This document shows, in pieces, positions 22,357-33,982 of a DNA stretch of 64,000 nt. The notes beneath the pieces are model-generated. The model made no database searches and had not been told where the DNA came from. It worked only from the letters and a program-made list of their open reading frames with translations. The stretch is from Cloeon dipterum (taxonomy: Eukaryota > Arthropoda > Insecta > Ephemeroptera > Baetidae). The translations under genes and the position numbers were made by a program. Positions within the stretch are counted from its first letter, which is position 1; every line of letters begins with the position of its first letter. The stretch lies in assembly GCF_949628265.1 (NCBI RefSeq), contig NC_088788.1, forward strand, positions 35,140,335-35,204,334, given 5' to 3'.

Positions 22357-24356
22357 AACCCGCGCTATGCCAAAGAAACAATCAGTATTCTGCAATAATT
22401 ATATTATTTTGCTCATGTAGTATTATATATCCAGTGTAATTAAATCAAAATTGACTAGATCCATCGAATTTAGATAAATTTAAAAATTGAAATATTTAAC
22501 AGTCAGAATGAAATTAAAAAAAACACTTATTCTGGACAGAAATGTAAATTGAAGGTTTCAATAAAATTAAGGTTATTTTTTTAATTCCTAGTTTTGCTTT
22601 AAAGGTTTTTCTAGCCTGTTTCCTTTACTCTAACATTCATAATTTTGTGTGTGATAAAAGCAAAATTTTTAATCGTTCATTTATAATAAATGGCACATTA
22701 TAGTAGCACAATTTACCACTCGGGAAACTGAAAGTCCGGACGGGAGGGAATCCCACTGTTGCGCGATTCGGAATGAAAACGAGTGCAAAGTCAAGGTCAG
22801 TGCGCGTGCGAGGAAGAATCAGCCTGTGCTCGCCGTCCACATTTCTTTCTCATTGCTCTGCCGACGACTATTCTTTCAATTACGTATACGTCCGTTTATC
22901 CGTCTAGGACATTTCCTATAGAGAGCAATGTCAGCTGCTGGTGGACATTGAGCATTTCTTTTCTGGCAATTTCGGCCGAAGATTCCAGCAGGGACAAAAT
23001 TTTCACCGGGATTTTAGGAAGGGGCGCCGAGCTCTAAGAAGACGCGCCTTTCGGGTATAACTTGTTTTTATTTTAAGTTCTAGCAATTTTAGTTATTTTA
23101 AGGGAAAAAAATGATTATCATTTCTCCTTAACCTGCAAGACATATTCAATTTAAAGTACGTGAAGTTTGATTTAACTCGCGGCTTGACCATGGTCAGGTA
23201 GGTTGGCATGGTGCCTTACAGGTTGCGAACGAGAGGACTTTGGCTGCGTTGCCGCGAGCATGTTCCAGTTCCACCGCAGCTCTGCATCCTCTGCTCACGT
23301 GCACGCAGAGGATGCGTTCGGTGTCGCTGTGGTCCAGCATGACGGTGTAGCGCTTTTTTTCGCCCGCGTCACTTTGATATTATAATGACAGTTTTCAAAG
23401 AAAATCGGAAAACAGCAACAGAAATTGACTCGTTTTTTTCCATAATATATCCCTCTCGCATATTTATGGTTCAGAGATCTTTGGACCAATGAAACCTCAC
23501 GTGGAGGGCAACTGGCCAAGGTTATCGGACTGGCCAACAACAAAACGTGCTATTTTATCGGTGTAACAGAACGAATATAGAGCAACGCTTTAGCGCAGTT
23601 GCGTATATAAAAATAACATCCCTAATCGTTATCCTGAAAATAAAAACAAAAAGTGTGATTAAAAATTGTGTGGCTGCACTGTAGAAGGTTTATTGTACTA
23701 GTTCTGGATTAAAATAAGAATATATGAACTTTGAGTAAATAAGGTGCCCCCCTAAAATTGAAACTAATATAAATTAAAATTAAAATAGGCGGATAACTGA
23801 GAAGATGGAAATTTGTGTATCAAAGATTGACGTAATGGAACATAACATAATGAAATCCCCCTCCTTTTTGCATTAAAAATATTAGGGGGGACAAACTCGT
23901 ACAAAAGAATCACTATCTATAGAGGTCGTTCAAGAAATGATATAACAAATAATATCTCTGCCCGCTGAGACCGTTTATTAATATATTAAGTTCCACGTTC
24001 TTCTTACAAGGTAACTCCCCATCTTTTAATTCTTTGAGGAAGAACGGACTGAGTGTATGGCTAATTAATTTAAAGAAAAAGCGCAATGATTCGATCTTTA
24101 AATAGATAAATCGTTAAAACAAAAAACATTTTGGTCTAGCTTTTAATAAATCAAAATGTAGGTCAAACGTGAATAATTATTATTTAAATTACTAAATTTA
24201 GGAAAAAATGGTATTTACCACACCGACCCTAGAAATTTTAAGCATCAAAATAAATAATATAGAGATCTCAGAAAATCGATGAACGTTAACTCATATTTAA
24301 ATTGCTTGATTACCTTTCCAAGTGTAAAATATACTTATAAATTTATCATTTTTAGG
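22357..24356. other. Spacer between SLC10 copies 1 and 2 with promoter remnants
   Basis: It contains AATAAA at 22560 and no gene. A block at 23503-23570 (gagggcaactggccaaggttatc...) and another at 23850-23884 (tgaaatccccctcc...aaaatatta) have counterparts upstream of copy 3, so they are inherited upstream elements. A TATA-like 'tatataaaaa' at 23604-23613 is a candidate promoter for copy 2. Confidence 0.5.
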
Positions 24357-26022
24357 ATGCGAGAAGTTCAAGCGTCCGCCTTTGCATCTCTGTTTTTCTA
24401 CGCACGTTTAGCGGTGGGAAGCGCAATGATGAATGTTATATTCGAGCCGAGCAGCATACGGCAGCTTGAGATGATGAGCAATAGGAGCGTTATCGTCTGG
24501 ACCAACCATTCTCATGGCGGGAATATGTCCTTGTGCGCTTTTTCATCAGTGACTGAGGTTGCTGACGTAACTGAACAGTGCGTGCTTACTGTTAAACAAC
24601 AATTATTGCCTAAATTAACAAAGAAAAACACTCGATTCAAAGCTTAAAATTTCAATTAAATTTCTTAAATTTCAGACCATTGCAATTTGAGTTGGCTGAG
24701 CACGAGAGCCACTCGAAATACAAATCCAACTTTACAATTGCTGGCAAGTTTCTCGGCTACTCAAGCGTGTACCTTCGCACCTGTGCTCAGGACGCCTCTG
24801 GATTGGAAATCGTGCAAAACAGAATGTTCGTCTCGGTTATCAATATGGATAACTCAGTAATGGACCACTTCTTCATTGTTTCCTTGGCAATCGTCATTTT
24901 TACTATTCACATCAACTTTGGATGCGCCCTCGACTTGGCTGTTGTTAGAAATTCTCTGAAAAAACCCATCGGCATCACTATTGGAATTTTTTCTCAATTT
25001 GTATTCATGCCTCTGGTACTGCATTGATTCAATTGTAAAAATGCAGCTGAAAATTAAATTAATGTTGAAATAGATGAGTTTCGTCGCCGCACGACTGCTA
25101 TTTCCTGAGCAGCCGGCCCTGCAGTTGGGACTTTTCTTCACCGGTTGTTCACCTGGTGGAACGACCAGCAACCTTTGGACTCTGGTGCTCGACGGCAACC
25201 TCGACCTGTCAGTCACGATGACGGCGGTCAGCACGTTTGCTAGCTTCCGTACTGCAGACCCTTTTTTATTTTAATCCTGATTAATTTTGCTATAAAATAT
25301 TCTACAGTTACCATTCCGTTCTGGGTGTTCAGTTTGGGCCACGTAATTTTCGCCGAAGCCGAGATCGGGGTGCCCTACAAGAGAATGGCGTTTACCACGA
25401 CCTACCTTTTTGCCCCCCTGCTCATCGGCATTTTCATCCAGTGCAAATTTCCCAAGGTGGCCAAGATTCTCGCGAAGACTCTTAAACCACTCGCTGGTTT
25501 TCTGCTTGTCTACGCTATCATTGCATCCTACCCGAAGTTGTACCTTTTAAAATTCGTCAACTTGAGGGTGATTGTTTGTTTCTCATTTTTAAATCCTAAT
25601 TTATTTTACAATTAGTTGCTAGTCGCGTGCATCAGCAATCCGCTCCTTGGCTTCATTTTCGGCGCACTTGTGTCGACATTGTTCAAACAGACCGAAAAGG
25701 ACATCATAGCCATCTCAATCGAGACTGGAATTCAAAATATGCCAATCTCAGTTTTGCTGTTGAAGACTGTATTTGAACGTCCAGAAAGTGATATTTCAGA
25801 AGGCAAGTTTTGTCAAGAGTGCAAATTAATTTTAACTTTCATTTCGTCTTTTCAGTTGTGCCTTTGTCAATTTTCGTCGCAACCCAAGTGCCCCTGGGAT
25901 TGTTGTTAGTGATCTTGAAGATCTGTAAACCAAACCAAGCAACTACGAAGGAAGAAAACGAAATCGTGTATATGGTTGAAGACAATTCTGAATTAAAGAA
26001 GAAGCCAACCATGATCAACTAA
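24357..26022 (+). CDS. SLC10 sodium/organic-anion symporter-like protein, array copy 2
   Basis: Exons 24357-24577, 24676-25015, 25074-25248, 25308-25567, 25616-25802 and 25856-26022; 449 aa. It has the same architecture as copy 1: signal peptide, about 115-residue extracellular domain (FEPSSIRQLEMM, CAFSSVTEVADV), then the SLC10 core with INFGCALD, GCSPGGTTSN, LDLSVTMTAVST and ISIETGIQN. Exons 3, 4 and 5 are 175, 260 and 187 bp, identical in length to the other three copies. The last intron has a GC donor (gaag|gcaagt) where copy 3 has gtaaat. The cytoplasmic tail after the last helix diverges freely. Membrane transporter by family, substrate unknown. The poly(A) signal AATAAA is at 26100. 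Confidence 0.93.
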
Positions 26023-26676
26023 TAGTCACACCAAAAATTAGCAAAATATCCACAACAATCTGAAAGAGAAATTATATAATTTTCAATCGTGTTTAACCGA
26101 ATAAATAATATTATTAACAATTAACAGAGAATTTTAGCCTTCAAATTTAATGTAATTCTGTAACACGTTTAAAAATAACGATTTTCACACTGATTTCGTA
26201 TGAAGTTGATTCGTGTTATATTACCATAAATAAAGGTCCGCGTTATTTGAGAAATGGTCATGGCGTCAATACTGTATTATAAGGACTAGGAGATGGAGGC
26301 TACAACCATTCACAAACAGGTGAACAAGGAGAAGTCAGTTTGACCTTCATTATATATTGGCGTAGCGTAAAAAGTGTTTCTGTTTCACTGAAATAGTGCC
26401 TTTTTTATTTTTCACCTGTATTTTAAAGATGCTTTTAACAATAAATTTGGTCCAAATTAGGAGGGCGACTGTCAAGGTTATCTGACCGGCCAGACAAATC
26501 AATATATTATATTTATCGCAGAAAGTTCAAATTGAAGAAATAGTTAGACGATTTACACAATTTCATTTAGATAATGGGAAATATAAATTGTTGAAAACTG
26601 ATAGGATTATTTCTAGTAGTTTTCAACTAGGAAAAAAATCGAACAAGATGACTAGTTGAGCATGTATCTATATGGT

Positions 26677-26983
26677 ATGAAACCCCCCTTCTTAGCATCT
26701 TGAAAATATTTTAGCAAAACTCACTCCGTCAGTCGAGCGGACGTGCGCGAAAGATCAACAACACCTTCGTCTGCTCCGCTTAGCAACATTATATTCTCCT
26801 ATAAAAGCAGGTAACCACTACTGTCATTTGATTCTGTAAAGGAGAATTATATAAGGCGCCGATCGTGAGATCGAGCGCAATGTTTTGAGCTTTGAGATAA
26901 ACCATAAACGCAAAGGAAAATAATATTATTTCTGTCCAGTGTTTCAATTTAAAATTGGTAAGCGCAGATCACCAGCTAACAAG
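26677..26983 (+). promoter_or_regulatory. Upstream promoter/leader block of SLC10 copy 3, copy a
   Basis: It shares most of its sequence with 27350-27695 (gaaaatattttagc, aggtaaccac, tttgattctgt, gagctttgagataa, aaaattgg, gcagatcacc). It contains TATAAAAG at 26800-26807 and a donor-like 'attg|gtaagc' at about 26957, suggesting a non-coding first exon of about 120 bp. Confidence 0.55.
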
Positions 26984-26996
26984 AAAATTTGCAAAC

Positions 26997-27340
26997 TTTT
27001 ATTTTATTTTTTATCCCTGACCGAGGAAGCACTATAAGGGAATGCTGAAATGCTGAAACCCGGGTCCCGCAATAACACCGCAAACGGATAACATATAGGT
27101 GCACCAGGCCGCACAGTGACCCAGCCCACTCAAGGGTCACTTGCCTCCGCACCTAGGACTTTTTGAAACGTGATGCCAAATCACTCCTGTTGGAGAGGTG
27201 CGAACCAGCAAGTATATAGCGAGTAGCGAGTCGGCCTAGAGCTCTGCAGCCGGGAATTTTTCCTTAACGTCGGTGATATAACGAGAACCGGTGTGTCCAA
27301 CATGTTACACCTTAGACCTTTTCAATAAGGAAAAATTCAA
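26997..27340 (-). mobile_element. Probable SINE with a 5S-rRNA-like head
   Basis: Read on the minus strand, the head near 27293-27262 contains CGGTTCTCGT and TCACCGACGTTAAG, closely matching the 5' half of animal 5S rRNA. A roughly 250-bp GC-richer body follows, then an A-rich tail (plus-strand T/A run 26997-27014). Imperfect similarity of the two flanks (aaaatttgcaaac / aaaaattcaaac) could be a target duplication. Inside is a hairpin at 27097-27154 (AGGTGC/GCACCT, GTGACCC/GGGTCAC). 5S-headed SINEs are known as the SINE3 class. Assignment is by eye, not alignment. Confidence 0.55.
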
Positions 27341-27349
27341 ACAAAAATA

Positions 27350-27695
27350 CATTGCGAAACTCCCTCCTTTGGCATTCCGCCAGCTTCTGAAAATATTTTA
27401 GCAGAACTTACTCCGACAGTCGCGCAGATGTAAGCGAAAGACTATCAACATATCTCAGTCGGCTCTGTTTTGCAACTTTTGCTTTTAAAGCAGGTAACCA
27501 CTCTCATTTGATTCTGTGAGGAAGAATACTATTATCATGCGCATAAATATTAACTTTTACGATAGCGAGCGCAATCATTTGAGCTTTGAGATAATCCATA
27601 GTAAAATTATACTCATACACGCAACGAAAAATATTATTTTTATAACCAGAGTTCAAACTCAAAATTGGTGAACGCAGATCACCCGTTAACATTTT
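27350..27695 (+). promoter_or_regulatory. Upstream promoter/leader block of SLC10 copy 3, copy b
   Basis: A duplicate of 26677-26983. Here the TATA position reads 'gcttttaaagcagg', so the box is altered, and the donor-like site reads 'attg|gtgaac'. It lies closest to the copy-3 ATG (27841), which follows an acceptor 'cctgtttag|a'. Confidence 0.5.
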
Positions 27696-27840
27696 AGAAC
27701 ATTTAAAAATAAATGCTGCAACAGTTAGATCTCACGTGACGCAGTAATTATGTGTAATAAAATATGATTTACTTTTGGTTTAATTTGAATTTTCGTAATC
27801 AATTATTTTAAAATGTCCTTTTCCTTTCATCCTGTTTAGA

Positions 27841-29494
27841 ATGCAGGAGATTCGAGCGTCAGCCCTCGCTTTCCTGATTCTCTTTGCTCGATTAGCAGCG
27901 GGAAGCGGAATGATGAATGTTGTATTCGAGCCGAGCAGCGTGCGGCAGCTTGAGATGATGAGCAGTAGAAGCGTTATCGTCTGGACCAACAACCATTCTT
28001 TTGCGAACCAATCATTGTGTGCTTTTTCATCAGTAACTGAGGTTGCCGACGTCTATGAGCAGTGAGCAATAAATCCTTATTTATATATTAAACATTTCTG
28101 CCTCAATTGCTACAATTTTATTTTAGACCGTTGGAATTTGAGTTGGCCGAGGATGGGAGCCACTCGAAATACAAATCCAACTTTACAATTGTTGGAAGGT
28201 TTCTGGGCTACTCCAAAGTGTACCTTCGCACCTGCGCTCAGGACACGCGAGATTGGGAAGACAGTGAAAAAATGACTGTCTCGGTTATATCCATGGATAA
28301 CGTAATTGACAGTAACATCTTCATTGGCACTTTCGCAGTCCTGATTATCTTCGCCAACTTCAACTTTGGATGCGCCCTCGACTTAACTGTTGTTGAAAAA
28401 GCTCTCAAGAAACCCATCGGCATCACCATTGGATTGTTTTCTCAATTTGTGTTCATGCCTCTGGTAATATTTTTGTTCTTCGACGTGACCAGAAAACGCG
28501 ACAAGAAACCATTTTGCAAATTTCTAGATGAGTTTCTTCACCGCACGACTGTTATTTCCTGGTCAGCCAGCCCTCCAGTTTGGCCTTTTCTTCGCTGGTT
28601 GCTCACCTGGGGGAGTGGGCAGCAACCTTTGGACTCTGATACTCGATGGCAACCTTGACCTGTCCGTCACGATGACGGCGGTCAGCACGTTTGCCAGTTT
28701 CCGTAATATACTATTAAGGCTTTTTTCTTTCAATTCCAATTAATTTTGCTAATTTATTTCTAAAGTCACCATTCCGTTTTGGGTGTTCACTCTGGGCCAC
28801 GTCATTTTCGCCGACGCCGAGATCGGAATTCCCTATAAAAACTTGGTGTTAACAACTGCGACACTTTTATTCCCCCTTCTCGGCGGTGTTTGCATCAAGT
28901 GCAAATATCCCAAGGTGGCCAAGTTTCTCGCGAAGACTCTTAAACCACTCGCTGGTGTCACGATCATATACACCACCGCTGCCACCTTTTTGAAGGCGTT
29001 CCTTTTCAAATTGGTCAACTTGAGGGTGAGATATACTATTTTTTAATTTATTTTAATCTCGTTCTCATTTTATGAAATTTTCTCAGCTTCTGATGGCGTG
29101 CATCAGCAATCCTATCCTTGGCTACCTGTTCGGTGCAATTTTGTCCATGCTATTCAGGCAGAGTGAAAAGGACGTAATAGCCATCTCAATCGAAACTGGT
29201 CTACAAAATTTGGGAATCGCAATTTTGCTATTGAAGACTACACTTGAACGTCCAGAAAGGGACATTTCAGAAGGTAAATAATACGCTTCCTGTTTATTTT
29301 TTGTATCAGTCATTTATCTTTCATCAGTTGTGCCGTTGATAATTGTCATCGCGACCCAGGTGCCCCTTGGAATCCTGTTTGTTATTTCGAAAATCCGCAA
29401 TCGCAACCGAGCAAACAGAATCGTGGAAACAGATGCTTCTGAAGATAGTTTTCCACTCAAGAAGATGCCAATCATTGTCGAGATGCAAGCATAA
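27841..29494 (+). CDS. SLC10 sodium/organic-anion symporter-like protein, array copy 3
   Basis: Exons 27841-28061, 28127-28463, 28528-28702, 28766-29025, 29087-29273 and 29328-29494; 448 aa. By eye it is closest to copy 2 throughout (EIRASALAFLILFARLAAGS, FEPSSVRQLEMMSSRSVIVWTN). The core motifs are present: NFGCALDL, GCSPGGVGSN, LDLSVTMTAVST and ISIETGLQN (Ile in ETGIQN replaced by Leu). The signal peptide, extracellular domain and about ten hydrophobic segments are as in the paralogues. The promoter region is duplicated and carries a SINE, so regulation may differ from copy 2. AATAAA is at 29790. Transport substrate unknown. Confidence 0.93.
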
Positions 29495-29819
29495 TAAAAT
29501 CAACTCTACAAAATTGAACTCAAAATGAATGTTATTCCTCAACTTTTAAAAATAGCACGCATTTCTCCCGATTGAAATCGGTTAATTTTTATCATGGAAA
29601 AATTTAGTTTTGTTATTTGTTATCGTTTATAGTAGCACACAACTCAATAATTTTTCTATTTTCGCCACTAACTGAAAAAAACAAACAGAAAGAGCCATTT
29701 GATCATTTTGGTTTTATCGAATCAAACAGTAATTTTAACCTAAATACCTTTAATAATTCGATAGCAAAGGACTGTACTACATTTATAGAAATAAAATAAT
29801 CGCGCAAGGTAGTGTGAGG

Positions 29820-30300
29820 TGTGACTCAAAATAGAATGAGGATCGCATCAAGTGTATATATTAATAGAGAGGTCAACAAAATTAAGATTATTACATTGAG
29901 GCTTGCTGCAGAAGTCAATTTGTTTATTGCTCCTTTCCGCTCTAACCCTACGACAACTTTGAATGACGCCACACTGACCCCACTTTTATCTAGAGCCCCT
30001 CCAATATAAAAGGACAGCGAAAAAGGTGTTTGAAAAGTAAATAAACGACCAGCACGCACGGATGGCAATGCAAAATCACAACTCCGCGGCACACTGATCC
30101 TGCTTCTACTGGCCATCGCTCTACCGTCGCTCCTCACTCTCAGCCCGCAATCTTGACAAGGCGCTGATTACGCAAATCAATGCGATAGAGGACCACAGGC
30201 ATGGACTGATCGACTCGCCAGCCAGATTGGTCCTGTCGGCGCCCAAGCTTTGTTTTTCGTGCAGCTTTACTACAATAGAGTAAGTGCATTTTGTTTTGCC
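29820..30300 (+). pseudogene. Possible broken secreted-protein first exon with TATA promoter
   Basis: A TATA box (atataaaagg, 30004-30013) is followed by ATG codons at 30062 and 30068 that meet TGA after 12 codons. Just beyond, another frame reads a leader-like LILLLLAIALPSLL. A third frame reads about 40 residues (SARNLDKALITQINAIEDHR... SCSFTTI) up to a perfect donor, ata-ga|gtaagt at 30280. Together these look like one signal-peptide exon broken by frame shifts. No downstream exon was found and I do not recognise the protein. Confidence 0.3.
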
Positions 30301-31832
30301 TCTTGACACAACTTACTACCTATTACAGCGATAACTGCGGTATAACGTATTTTTGTTTTGCACTTTAGAGATTACGCGCATTTTTGTTCCATTAGTGTTG
30401 AAACGGTATTTGTTTGCATTGCCTCTGACCTCAAAGCACAGATGACAACAAGTCATGTTTGAAAACTGTGTACTGCAAAAACAATCAAGCCAATAAATTA
30501 ACTGCGTTTAATTCGCACGTAATTACTAGGAGAAGTGCCTTCTCTAGACACGCGTGTCCCATCAATATACACTTCAGTTATCGTTGGTTTTACCTCGACG
30601 CTGAGATGTGCAATTAACATAATGTTTGAACATAGGCGCCGGTTAAAAGCTTTCAAAAGATAAAGTAGCTCAAAAGGCAAAGGTACGATTTAATCTATAA
30701 TTTGCACAATATTCAATGTGAGATTATTTGATTTTGAACCAAAAGGTGCACTAATATCACAATTTGATCAAAATGATTACTATCCAAATAATAATAATAT
30801 GTTTTTTTAACCTTTGGCATGTACACAAATTGACAATTGAGAGCAATTTGTGTCAGCTTTAAAAGAATTTCTGTACCTAAAGAAATGTTATGATTCAAGT
30901 GAATTCTTGGCATTTGCAGAACATTTATGATTTTTGTGTGCACTTTTTGTTTGTGCAATTTGAGGGGCATATATTTAGAAATGTAACCATATCTGATGTA
31001 TGACCTCGCCAAGAGACAATAAAGTTATAAATTATTATTATTATCAAATCACAAATATTAACACAAAATGTAACAAACAATAATATTACAACTCTTTAAC
31101 AAAATCAAATTACTCGTCAGCACTGTAGAATCAATGCACGTACACAAATGAACGCAAATTAAGCAGCAACAAACTCTTTGAGCTCGGGCGCAGAGACACT
31201 GGCAATACGTTAAACACATTCGCACATGTGGATGAGTTGTATTTGGACGTCACTGTCGTTTGATAGCCAGAATAAGAATTAATTTAAATCACATGTAGAG
31301 GTCTCAGCTCATTTTGTGTCACGTGGGCAGCCGCCAGCCGCCGGCGAAAAAGGGTAAGAAATTAAAAGAGTGCAGGAGCAAAAATGTATTTTTGCGTCCA
31401 TCGGGCCGTTAAGCACTAATATTGGTCTATCAAACTTGACGTTTAAAAATTTGCCAGCTGCGCCAGCCACCGGTGAAAATGGCCAGCCGCCGCATAAAAA
31501 ATTCGGCTAAGCCGGCCCCGCCAGCCACCGCCTTAAATCTCGCGACTGGGACCTCTAATTAAAAACAAGAAAACAAAAACAAGAAAGGCAATAAATAAAT
31601 TTTTAAAAATAAAAATTATGATTTTTGTTATTTATAAATGCAGGGGTAACATAAATATATCTGAAAAACATGTATAAAGTTGAAACGCCGATAGTTTATG
31701 TTGTTTATAAAATAGGTATCTCTAAGCTTGTGTGAGCATTTTCAACAGGCGCAAACTAATACAAAACAATTTATTTTTTTGGCTCGGAGAATTTAATTTT
31801 GAAACATTATTTGTCAGATTTTAGCTCACAAA
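30301..31832. other. Spacer before SLC10 copy 4
   Basis: AT-rich DNA with short open frames only. It holds the largest family-B foldback element (31296-31557). An acceptor-like 'attttag' at 31818-31824 precedes the copy-4 ATG, so a leader exon may lie somewhere in this spacer. Confidence 0.5.
31296..31557. repeat. Foldback MITE family B, longest copy
   Basis: A 262-bp element with ends 'tagaggtctcag' and 'gggacctcta'. The interior repeats GCCAGCCGCCGGCG-type text on both arms. It shares 'aaaaagggtaagaaattaaaa' segments with 5914-6074 and, inverted, with 21088-21280. Confidence 0.88.
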
Positions 31833-33982
31833 ATGCAGCCCAATATGACCAAAATGACTGCATCAACCCTCACATTGCTCTTGATAGTGGTCTCAGGAAT
31901 CGCAGGAACACCAGCATCCACTGTCACTTTCATTGAGCAGATAGAGTTTGAGCCCGACAGCGTCCGCCAACTCGTGATCTCGCTGAATGAGACTGTCGTT
32001 GTTTGGTCGAACGAATCGTTCACCGGGCTCTCCATCTGCGTCGCCTCTACCGACAGTGAAGTGGCGATCGTCACATCCGAGTAAACTAAAATCTATTTCT
32101 ATTAACAACCCCTTTTGTTCGTCGTCAAGCTGAACTGAAATTTGTATAAACTCTGATGCCGCATGTAATTTTTCTGTGCATCTTAAACAAACAAAAGTAT
32201 TGTTTCTTTATTGTTTTGATAAAATGATTTGCTGAAAATTAGGAATCAATTATTTTTTTTAAATTAAGAAACGATTGTTTATAGATTACCCCTTTCAAAT
32301 GATTTTTTTTATTTTATTAGGTCCCTTTTTTATCCACTACATTATACAATTTCATTTCTTTCATCCTCAACAGGCCGTTAATATTTGAACCTTCTGGCGG
32401 TGAGCATCACTCCAAGTTCAGGTCTAGCTTTGAGGTAACCGGCAATTTTCTGGGCTACACGAGACTTTACCTGCTGGATTGCTCGTCGCGCAATGAGTCG
32501 AGCGCAGCCAAGCCGGATAAGGAGTCGAGCGTGTTTGTGTCGGTCATCAGGGAGGACAGCGGCATGGATAATTACATACTGGGTACCATCACCGTGCTCA
32601 TGTTTTTCATGTACATCAATTTCGGGTGCGCCCTCAACCTGCCCGTGGTGAAGAAAACGCTGAAAAGGCCGATTGGCATCACGATCGGACTGGTCTCGCA
32701 GTTCATCTTCATGCCCTTGGTAAATTGAAATAGCCTTTCAGCTGATTTTTCCAAATCTGACGACAGATGAGTTTCGGTCTCGCCAGACTCTTGTTTCCCG
32801 ACCAGCCAGCCCTTCAGCTCGGCCTCTTTTTCATCGGCAGCTCGCCCGGCGGCGCGGCCAGCAATATCTGGACGCTGGTTCTCGAGGGAAATCTCGACCT
32901 GTCGGTCACCATGACGGCAGTCAGCACTTTCGTTAGCTTCGGTAAAAAAGCAGGCACCAGAATTGAATCAATTGAATTTATTCTATTTTTAGTTACCATT
33001 CCCATTTGGGTTTTCTCGCTTGGAGGCGTTATTTTCGAGGAAGCAAACATTGGAGTGCCGTACGTGAAGATCGCAGTGATCGCCATCACTCTGTTCGTGC
33101 CCTTGGTCATTGGCGTTTTGTTCCAAATTTTCCTGCCTAAGGTTTCCAATTTCCTGGGGAAAATCCTTAAACCGTTTGCCGTTATTATGCTTCCCATCAT
33201 CATCTTTGGCACCTTCACTAACTTGTACCTCTTCAAATTCCTCACTTGGCAGGTAATTCGAAAATATAATTTTTATCTTTAAGACTTCTACTTTGGAAAT
33301 AGAGGTAAAATTTCCTGTGTTGCTGCTTAAATTTCTTAGAAAATCGGCTCCAAAGTTTCAATGCTCCCTTCTGTAAAATCATGATTTATTTCACAACTTA
33401 TGGAATTTTTCCTCAAAATTCGCACACCATTGGCTATAGAAGGGAACTGACAAACCGTTTAAATTTTCGAGAAATTCTGCTTAATCTGAAATTTAACTGT
33501 TTTTTTTTAGATAATTATTCAAACAAATAACTCGATCAACTGCTAATTGCAGTCAATAATTCAAATTAATTGTGCTTATCAGCTAGGAGTAGCTGCGATT
33601 CTTGATCCGCTCCTTGGCTATCTTTTCGGCGCCATAGTGTCAAAGTTGTTTGGCCTGGACACCAGAGACACGATTGCTATTTCCATCGAAACTGGCATAC
33701 AGAACACAGCCATCGCCGTTTTGCTGCTCAAATTCGCTCTTGAAACACCGGAATCGGACATTGCTGCCAGTAAGAGCCATAACGTTTTATTGCTTTTATC
33801 AAATGATTGACACATTTTTTGCAGTTTGTCCCGTGGCTGTGTTCCTCATGACGCAAATTCCACTTAGTATTCTACTCATTTTTATCAAAATACGCGAGTG
33901 CAGAGGGCGAAAAGACGCCGAAAAAGGAATCAGGCCCGATGAATATGTAGAGATTCCACTAAAAAGGCAAATCTCAACATAA
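31833..33982 (+). CDS. SLC10 sodium/organic-anion symporter-like protein, array copy 4 (divergent)
   Basis: Exons 31833-32080, 32374-32719, 32767-32941, 32993-33252, 33583-33769 and 33825-33982; 457 aa. It is the outlier of the array: the N-terminal extracellular domain is clearly diverged (FEPDSVRQLVISLNETVVVWSNES) and slightly longer, while the core is well kept (INFGCALN, GSSPGGAASN, LDLSVTMTAVST, ISIETGIQN). In the crossing motif Cys is Ser, and GCALD reads GCALN. The signal peptide is at about 10-28. Exon lengths 175/260/187 match the other copies. Codon use is more GC-rich than in copies 2 and 3. Intron 4 contains a decayed family-D repeat. AATAAA is at 34014. Substrate unknown; the Ser and Asn changes could alter specificity. 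Confidence 0.93.

Noticed and set aside
27097-27340. Functional 5S rRNA or tRNA gene
   Set aside because: Only the first part resembles 5S rRNA; the rest of the molecule and its closing helix are absent, so a SINE is preferred.
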